A DNA stretch of 64,000 nt from Amycolatopsis coloradensis (GTDB taxonomy: Bacteria > Actinomycetota > Actinomycetes > Mycobacteriales > Pseudonocardiaceae). The notes under the pieces are model-generated. The model did not search any database and was not told the origin of the DNA. It was given only the letters and a program-made list of their open reading frames with translations. Position numbers and translations under genes: made by a program. Of the stretch, positions 58,527-64,000 are shown one piece after another. Numbering within the stretch: the stretch's first letter is position 1; every line of letters begins with the position of its first letter. The stretch is taken from positions 3,737,000 through 3,800,999 of the forward strand of contig NZ_CP150484.1 of the NCBI RefSeq assembly GCF_037997115.1. Direction: 5' to 3'.

Positions 58527-61019
58527 ATGGCGCGACGACGTGGCGGACTGGTGGGGCGCAGAGCGGAACTCGCGACCATCGTCCAGGACCGTTGTGCCGC
58601 CGGCCCGACCGTGGTGTCCGGTCTTCCGGGCGCCGGTAAGTCGGCGTTGCTGGACGAGGTGCGCCGGACGCTGGTCGACAGCGGGGCCCCGGTGCTCAGC
58701 GTGTCCTTTCCCGCGGAACGGCCGGAGTGGGACCTGTTCGGTTTCCGGTCCGTGCTCGCGGCGATCCGCGAGCAGTACGAGCAGTTCGCAACCGATCCCC
58801 GCCTTCCGGAGTCCCTCGAACGCGTGAGTACTTCGTGCACGAAAGAGGCCTACGCCGATCCGTGGTCGCGCTTTTGCCTGCTGCACGCCATGAGCACGCT
58901 GTTCACCCGTCTTGAGACGACCGCGCAGGTCACGGTCGTGCTGGACGGGATCGACCACCTTCCTGATCCCGTGCTCGCCGTGGCGCCGATGCACCGTGCG
59001 GGCCACCGGGTCATCGCTTCGTATCGCACGCCGCGGCCCGGCCGGCCGGACCCGTTCCGCGGGACACAGGGCCGGACGATCGAGCTGGGCCCGCTCTCCT
59101 CGGATGAGGCCTCCACCCTGTTGCGGCGCGCGACGGGCATGCGGGTCACGCCGGCCCTGGAGCAGGCCGTCCAGCGGGCACTGGGACCACTGTGGGGGCA
59201 TCCTGCCTCGATGATCTCGACGGTGAGCGAGTTGCGTCGCGGCGAGAAGCTCGAAGTCGTCGACGGTCTCGCCCACCTGCGTGCGGGGGAAGCGCCCATC
59301 GCGGTGCCGGCCGGCCACCCTTTCTCCGAGGTGATCGAAAGCTTCGGGGAGATCGGAAGCCGCGTGGTACTGCTCGCGGCGAGCACTCCCGGGTTCCTTC
59401 TCGAAGAGACTTCTTATCTCGAAGACGGTGATCAGGCGGGCAGGATCGCGGGCCGGGCGACCGACGCGCTGATCCAGGCCGGGTTGCTGGACTGCGATCC
59501 GGACGGCCGGATCCGGTGCCGGGTGCCCGGGATCGGGGCGGCGATGGAGCAGGGTGGGCTGGACGTGCGAAAGCTGCACCGCACTGTCGCCGAAGGCATG
59601 CTGGACGCAGGCAAGGTGACGGGACCGTACCGGCAACCGCTCGCGAGTCACATCGCCGCCGCGGGAAGCGAAATGCCGGTTTGCGGGGACTACGTCGGCC
59701 TCCTTCGCTCCTCGGAGTCCGCTCTTGCCGCCGATTCCGTGGAGCGCACCGCGTATCTTCATGCGATCTGGTGGCACACCGGCCGCACACCCGACCGGGC
59801 CGGCCGTCAAACCGAGCTCTTCCGTCACCTGGTTCGCACCGCCGACTACGCGACGCTGGAGGGGTTCACCCACGAGGCGCTGGCCGACCGCCCGGGAGCG
59901 GGCGAACGCGCCGAACTCGCGGTGGCTGCGGTCCTGTCCGCCGTGCACCTCGGGCGGCCGGTGCCCCAGCAGGTGCGGGACATGCTGGTGGGTGACGAAG
60001 TGACGTTGAATTTCGCCGACCGGTGGTTCGCCGGCCGACGGATCGTGCCGGAGGACGTGGAGTTGTCCCTCCTGCCGATCTGGCGTCAGGTCAGCTTCGC
60101 GGCGTCCCACCCGGGCCGGCGCGGCGATTTTCCCTACGAAGAAGTCACCGAAGCCTGCGCCGTTCGCGATCTCGTGCCGGTGTTCCGTGCGGTGCTCGGC
60201 CGGGACTACCGGACTCCGTCGGCCGGGCCGGTGGCCGCGCACCACCGCGCGCGGATCGCGTACGCGGAGGGTGACTGGACCGACGTGCTGGACGCGGTGT
60301 ACGAACTCGAAGCACACGCTTCAGTGGACGAGCTGGTCCGCGAACACACCCGTCTGCTCGCGGCCGAAGTGTTCGGGCGTCGGAACGAAATCCGCCGCGC
60401 GGCCGACTGGCTGGCCAAGGTGCCCGAGAACGGCCACCTTCCCCTGCTGCGGGCTTGGGTGGAGATCGGAGCATCCCCGGAGACCGGGGACGACCGCGAG
60501 GCTTTCGAGTCCGGTTGGCGTGCCCTGCAAACCCACTTCGAGTCCGACGACGAGGTCGGTGCCGCGCGGCTGTTCCTCCGGCTCGCCCGCCACGAAAAGA
60601 GGGATTCCATGCTCGACGAGGTCGTCGACGCCGCGGAGAAATGGTTCGCCGGTAAGGGATCTTCGTATACCTGCAAGATGGTCGCCCTGATACGTTCCCA
60701 GCCGAATGGCGAGGAGACGAAAACCGCCTCCACGGAAAGGGTACTGGCCGAGATCGGCCGGCTTCCCGCCGATCGCCGGTCGAAGAAGGCCGGCGGCGGG
60801 GAAGCGCCCGGTCGCGAACCGCTGACGGAAATCGAAACAGGGATTCTCGAACTGGTACGCACCGGTCGGACGAACCGGCAGATCGCCCGTGCGGTCCGGA
60901 TCAGCGAGAAGACGGTCGAGAAGCATCTGACGAGATTGTTCGCCAAAGCGGGTTGCCGCACCAGGTATGGCTTGGCGACGTCGAATCTGGGGCGACGAGC
61001 AGATGCCGTCGGTGCCTGA
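58527..61019 (+). CDS. LuxR-family regulator with N-terminal AAA ATPase (LAL type)
   Basis: An 830-residue protein (ATG 58527 after GGAGGG). Walker A is GLPGAGKS at residues 32-39 and the Walker B region VTVVLDGIDHLPDPV. The middle is helical, without an assigned sensor. The LuxR helix-turn-helix is near the end (LTEIETGILELVRTGRTNRQ, IARAVRISEKTVEKHLTRLF). LAL proteins are ATP-dependent activators of catabolic or secondary-metabolite genes. Its last 17 bases overlap the SsgA-like gene, suggesting joint expression. Confidence 0.88.
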   Translation: MARRRGGLVGRRAELATIVQDRCAAGPTVVSGLPGAGKSALLDEVRRTLVDSGAPVLSVSFPAERPEWDLFGFRSVLAAIREQYEQFATDPRLPESLERVSTSCTKEAYADPWSRFCLLHAMSTLFTRLETTAQVTVVLDGIDHLPDPVLAVAPMHRAGHRVIASYRTPRPGRPDPFRGTQGRTIELGPLSSDEASTLLRRATGMRVTPALEQAVQRALGPLWGHPASMISTVSELRRGEKLEVVDGLAHLRAGEAPIAVPAGHPFSEVIESFGEIGSRVVLLAASTPGFLLEETSYLEDGDQAGRIAGRATDALIQAGLLDCDPDGRIRCRVPGIGAAMEQGGLDVRKLHRTVAEGMLDAGKVTGPYRQPLASHIAAAGSEMPVCGDYVGLLRSSESALAADSVERTAYLHAIWWHTGRTPDRAGRQTELFRHLVRTADYATLEGFTHEALADRPGAGERAELAVAAVLSAVHLGRPVPQQVRDMLVGDEVTLNFADRWFAGRRIVPEDVELSLLPIWRQVSFAASHPGRRGDFPYEEVTEACAVRDLVPVFRAVLGRDYRTPSAGPVAAHHRARIAYAEGDWTDVLDAVYELEAHASVDELVREHTRLLAAEVFGRRNEIRRAADWLAKVPENGHLPLLRAWVEIGASPETGDDREAFESGWRALQTHFESDDEVGAARLFLRLARHEKRDSMLDEVVDAAEKWFAGKGSSYTCKMVALIRSQPNGEETKTASTERVLAEIGRLPADRRSKKAGGGEAPGREPLTEIETGILELVRTGRTNRQIARAVRISEKTVEKHLTRLFAKAGCRTRYGLATSNLGRRADAVGA

Positions 61020-61512
61020 GGAGTCCGGCTGCCGCCGGAGCCGGACTCCCGCCGAGGACGCCGGACGGGAGCTGCCGCCCCGCCACTCGATCCATCGCCA
61101 CCGAGCGGACTTCACGCTGAGGTCCCACCGCGGCGAAGCGATCGCGATCGAGACGAACCTGTCCTACGACACCAGGGATCCGCTGGCGGTCACCCTGTCC
61201 TTCCAACGCGACGGGGGCCAACCGGCCGAGTGGGTGCTCGGGCGTGACCTCCTCGTCGAAGGCCTGGTGTTCCCGGTGGGTGACGGAGACGTCCGGATTC
61301 ATCCGGACGACGAAGATCCCGGACTCGTGTGGATTCATCTTGAAGTCCCCGCCGGGCGGGCGGAACTGACCGGCTGCTGTCGTCAATTGGCGGCGTTCAT
61401 CGGGTGTACGGCCGCGGTGGTGCCCTTCGGCCGGGAAATGGAGTGGATGGAGATCGACGCGTCGATCGCGCGGCTGTTCACCGAAGACTGTGATGACCTT
61501 CCCGAACCCTGA
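61003..61512 (+). CDS. SsgA-like sporulation/cell-division protein (SALP family)
   Basis: A 169-residue protein (ATG at 61003 chosen; an earlier ATG at 60967 lies deeper inside the LAL gene). The SALP core includes LSYDTRDPLAVTLSFQRDGG, EWVLGRDLLVEGLVFPVGDG and DVRIHP, followed by IHLEVPAGRAELTGC and FIGCTAAVVPFGREMEWM. Family members (SsgA, SsgB) recruit division or cell-wall proteins during sporulation and are restricted to morphologically complex actinomycetes. The N-terminal 35 residues are an unusual basic extension. Confidence 0.85.
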   Translation: MPSVPEESGCRRSRTPAEDAGRELPPRHSIHRHRADFTLRSHRGEAIAIETNLSYDTRDPLAVTLSFQRDGGQPAEWVLGRDLLVEGLVFPVGDGDVRIHPDDEDPGLVWIHLEVPAGRAELTGCCRQLAAFIGCTAAVVPFGREMEWMEIDASIARLFTEDCDDLPEP

Positions 61513-61530
61513 CCTCGAAAGGCGAACCCG

Positions 61531-63810
61531 ATGCCGGTCCTCAAACTGCCACGCCTCGGCCGACGGAAGTCACAGGTGGCGTGCGTGCGCATCGGCACGT
61601 CACTGGTCGTGCACAGACCGGATGCGATCACCGCACCGGCCCGGGAACTGGCCTTGTCGGTGCCGGCCGATCCGGAGTACGTCGTTGTCATCGTGGACCA
61701 GCCTGACACCGGAGGCTCTTTTCTCGGGGAGGCCGTCGGGACTGCTCTCGGCGAGGAGGTACGACCTGTTCGGCTGATTCCCTCGCAGGATGCCGGGGCC
61801 ATCAGCCTCGCCACCGCGCAGAAGCTCGCGGATCGGATCGGCCGGACGGTGGTCTACCCCGACGGCGTGGTGCTCGCGAACGCGTCCGGCCTGTGTTTCC
61901 TGCCTCCTTTCGAAGGCAACGGCTGGGTCGCTTGCGGGCCGGGCAGGGAACCGGCTCGGCTGGGCAGGCGTTTCCCCGAACCGGAGTGGGAAGGCCCCGC
62001 CACCACCGACGCCCAGCGGGCAGGGCAGGCCACGGTCGTCGAACCGCTGCCCGCCGGAGTCTGGCTGCGTCCCGACGGTCCACCGCGGTGGCTGGAGGCC
62101 GACCGCGCGAAGCTGTCCCGATGGCTCACCATGCGTCCCCGTGACCTGACTGTCGTACTCGGCGGACATGGGATACCTCCGCTCGCGCTGGACGACGTCG
62201 CCGAGTGGTGGGCCGTCGTGCCCCCGGAAACCCGCGCGAAGACTCGTTTTCTGAGCTTCGGGGACGTCCGGATCCCTTCGCGCACCGCGCTCGGGCACGC
62301 ACTGGCGGACGCCCTCGGCGAAGAGATCGTGCTGTACGGCGGTCTCCCGGTGGGAACATCCGAGGCACCCAAATTCCTCACCCTGCGCGAGGACGGCTCA
62401 CACGGCTTGCGGACCTTCGCCGAGGAGATCGCCTTCTCGCCACGGCGTGGCTCGGCGAAGGCCGCCGCACCGCAGATCCGCCGGGGCCGCCTGCCGTTCA
62501 AGGGCTTGATCGAGGTCGGGCCCGGGGTTTACCAGTACGAAGGGGATGCGGTCGTCGAGGTCGTTCAGGCCGGCCTGTGGCTCCGCACCATCCGTGAGCC
62601 CGGGAGGGCGACCGAAGTCCGAACGATGCCGTGCGACCCGGGGTCCATCGTGGTCTTCCACGACCCCGCCGTCGACGGGCACGACGCGCTCGTCGCCAAG
62701 CTGCTCGACCGGCTGGACAGCTCGACCCGGGCAGGGGCGAAGCTCTTCCCCGTCCCCGCGGCGCCGGAAACACGGCGGGCGGAGCTTCCGTTCGCGGCCG
62801 ATCTCACCGCGCCGCTCACGCCGTTGCCGCGGCTTTCCCGGCTCCTGCGCGAGCATCTGAAGGAGACCGCGGTCGCGGAACCCGCGGCGGCGGAGGCGCC
62901 TTATCTTCCGGTGGAACTCGGCGGCCAAGATACGGAGCCGGCCGAAGCGGATCCCGTTCCGGTGCGGGAGCCGGAGGTCGAGCTGCGGCCGCAACACGAA
63001 CCCGTGGCCGTCCAGGCCACGCCGCGACCGGAACTGCGTGCGTGGCCACTCATCCCCGGCTTCGCCCCTGACCAGGAGCTCGTCCGTGCGGGCCGAGAGG
63101 AGGCTTTCGACAGGCTGTCGGAACAGGTCTTGGGGATCTGGCGTCGCTTCTCACCGAATCGTCCCATGTCGGACGGTGGCCTTGCCGAGGCGGTGGCCGC
63201 CGGGCTGTACCTGGCCGGCGACGATCCCGACGTCGATGGGGGATTGCGTGCGGGTGCGGAGGGCCCGCACGTGGATTTCGCCCGTTGTGTGGCCGCGGGT
63301 CTGCAGAAGCTGCCGGTGCATCGCAACGTCGCGGCGACGGTCGTGAGCCCCGCGCCGGGGGTGTGGGAACTGCTCCGTGGCAATCCCGTGTTGCGGGAGT
63401 GGGGCTTCCTCAACCTGCTCACCGTGCCGGAGGAGGCAGCGGATGGTTCGACGGACCTGGTCGTCTGGTCGGTCACCGGGCGGCTGACCGCGCTGATCGA
63501 GCCGAAGGACAAAGGCCTTTCACATCGGGTGGTCTTCCTGCCCGGCACGGTCTTCAAGGTGATCGAGGTCGTCGAGCCCACCGAGAAGGAGCGAGGACGT
63601 ATCTTGATGCGCGAACTGGTCGAGTCGGAAGCCGGGGAAGGTGGCGGTGCCGCGGCCAAGGCCCGGGACGATCTCATCCGGTCGTCGTTGCGGCGGTTCA
63701 CTCGCCGCTCGGACAGGGCGAAGTCACGGCGACCGGGTGAGGCCAGGATCGTGCGCCTGGGCAGGGTCCCCGGAATCGCGGACCCGCCCAGCCGAAGGAA
63801 CGAGCTTTGA
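61531..63810 (+). CDS. Large protein with degenerate ADP-ribosyltransferase-like C-terminus
   Basis: A 759-residue soluble protein starting 18 bases after the SsgA-like gene. The N-terminal half contains repeated alpha/beta-like stretches (ELALSVPADPEYVVVIVDQP; LTVVLGGHGIPPLALDDVAE). A Glu/Pro-rich linker (about 455-505) precedes the C-terminal domain at about 580-690, where LQKLPVHRNVAATVV, WGFLNLLTVPEE and HRVVFLPGTVFKVIEVVE follow the strand order of ADP-ribosyltransferase (R-S-E class) folds; the catalytic ExE is replaced by HRV, so activity is doubtful. A basic tail follows. Family and role unknown. Confidence 0.7.
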   Translation: MPVLKLPRLGRRKSQVACVRIGTSLVVHRPDAITAPARELALSVPADPEYVVVIVDQPDTGGSFLGEAVGTALGEEVRPVRLIPSQDAGAISLATAQKLADRIGRTVVYPDGVVLANASGLCFLPPFEGNGWVACGPGREPARLGRRFPEPEWEGPATTDAQRAGQATVVEPLPAGVWLRPDGPPRWLEADRAKLSRWLTMRPRDLTVVLGGHGIPPLALDDVAEWWAVVPPETRAKTRFLSFGDVRIPSRTALGHALADALGEEIVLYGGLPVGTSEAPKFLTLREDGSHGLRTFAEEIAFSPRRGSAKAAAPQIRRGRLPFKGLIEVGPGVYQYEGDAVVEVVQAGLWLRTIREPGRATEVRTMPCDPGSIVVFHDPAVDGHDALVAKLLDRLDSSTRAGAKLFPVPAAPETRRAELPFAADLTAPLTPLPRLSRLLREHLKETAVAEPAAAEAPYLPVELGGQDTEPAEADPVPVREPEVELRPQHEPVAVQATPRPELRAWPLIPGFAPDQELVRAGREEAFDRLSEQVLGIWRRFSPNRPMSDGGLAEAVAAGLYLAGDDPDVDGGLRAGAEGPHVDFARCVAAGLQKLPVHRNVAATVVSPAPGVWELLRGNPVLREWGFLNLLTVPEEAADGSTDLVVWSVTGRLTALIEPKDKGLSHRVVFLPGTVFKVIEVVEPTEKERGRILMRELVESEAGEGGGAAAKARDDLIRSSLRRFTRRSDRAKSRRPGEARIVRLGRVPGIADPPSRRNEL

Positions 63811-63857
63811 CCAGGCGGGACCCGGATCCAGGGTCCCGGCAAAGTCGTCTATCCGCT

Positions 63858-63897
63858 GGTCAAGTGGGTGACAGAGGGGCTCGTCACCCACTTGACC
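63858..63897. terminator. Hairpin terminator after the 759-residue protein gene
   Basis: A perfect 15-bp stem (GGTCAAGTGGGTGAC at 63858-63872 with 63883-63897) and a 10-base loop, followed by CTCTTCTC. It lies 48 bases after the stop and probably ends the LAL-SsgA-ART-like operon. Confidence 0.85.
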
Positions 63898-63936
63898 TCT
63901 TCTCAACTGTCCACAGAGGATACTTTCGAGGTGAAC

Positions 63937-64000
63937 GTGCCCGATTCGGGCGTTTTGCGAAGGGGTCGTGAGTGTTTTTGGTTGTTAGAACGACCAAAAA
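63937..64000 (+). repeat. Interspersed palindromic repeat, right-edge copy (truncated by window)
   Basis: GTGCCCGATTCGGGCGTTTTGCG (63937-63959) is followed by GGGGTCGTGAGTG and a nested hairpin TTTTTGGTTG-TTAGAA-CGACCAAAAA that reaches the window end. The first part matches 28300-28322 and the second part matches 39847-39880, linking all three as one repeat family. Confidence 0.75.

Noticed and set aside
58485..60317. A 610-codon minus-strand frame
   Set aside because: It is antisense to the LAL regulator, which has Walker and LuxR motifs; the opposite frame has none.
1..64000. Search for tRNA, rRNA, CRISPR arrays and riboswitches
   Set aside because: No cloverleaf-like sequence, ribosomal RNA signature, regularly spaced repeats or recognisable riboswitch core was seen by eye; tRNAscan-SE and Infernal/Rfam would be decisive.

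Overview
The window is high-GC DNA with actinomycete traits: three AfsR/SARP regulators, LuxR-type ATPase regulators, an SsgA-like sporulation protein, ATGA-coupled genes, GTG starts and a rifampin phosphotransferase. Together with interspersed palindromic repeats, this suggests a filamentous Pseudonocardiaceae member, probably Amycolatopsis-like. The genus is inference. No rRNA, tRNA, CRISPR array or replication origin was seen.

Layout. (1) 1-4.9 kb, minus strand: a CPA2 antiporter with its TrkA-C-type regulatory subunit, a CPA1 antiporter with a small membrane protein, a membrane-anchored winged-helix protein, and the 5' part of a rifampin phosphotransferase gene running off the edge. (2) 5.3-12 kb: two small membrane proteins, a hairpin terminator, a cupin/aldehyde dehydrogenase pair, a frameshifted hypothetical gene, an IS5-type transposase relic and a 14-TM exporter. 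(3) 12.6-14.3 kb: a gene graveyard holding a ketosynthase III-like relic, a truncated and frameshifted phosphopantetheinyl transferase and a nuclease fragment, together with one intact YqcI/YcgG (GntA-like) haem N-oxygenase candidate. (4) 14.4-27.7 kb: the main biosynthetic locus. It encodes two PLP decarboxylases, a GNAT acetyltransferase, an acyl module (fatty acyl-AMP ligase, acyl carrier protein, P450, a ketosynthase III with Ser in place of Cys, and a WS/DGAT-like acyltransferase), an atypical tryptophan 2,3-dioxygenase-like protein, an HsaA-like flavin monooxygenase and an MFS exporter. (5) 28.5-36.4 kb: an AAHS-type MFS transporter, IclR and AfsR-type regulators, and a lipoprotein gene broken by a frameshift from its crystallin-like C-terminus. 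(6) 37-45.4 kb: a zinc alcohol dehydrogenase, small regulators, a GntR-TetR fusion, a roughly 380-bp element with inverted-repeat ends, then a coupled LuxR - sugar ABC transporter - GH1 beta-glucosidase operon. (7) 45.4-56 kb: two overlapping giant SARP-ATPase regulators, small proteins and two more NarL-like regulators with degenerate receivers. (8) 56-64 kb: an amino-acid permease, a LuxR-type ATPase regulator overlapping an SsgA-like gene, and a 759-residue protein with a degenerate ADP-ribosyltransferase-like C-terminus.

Working model (inference): the locus at 14.4-27.7 kb makes a lipidated amine or oxidised indole/kynurenine-type alkaloid. Decarboxylases supply the amine. The ligase, carrier protein and acyltransferases supply and transfer an acyl chain. 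The dioxygenase-like protein, flavin enzyme and P450 oxidise the scaffold, and MFS proteins export it. Several SARP, IclR and LuxR regulators nearby may control it. The adjacent gene fragments suggest that a larger ancestral cluster has partly decayed.
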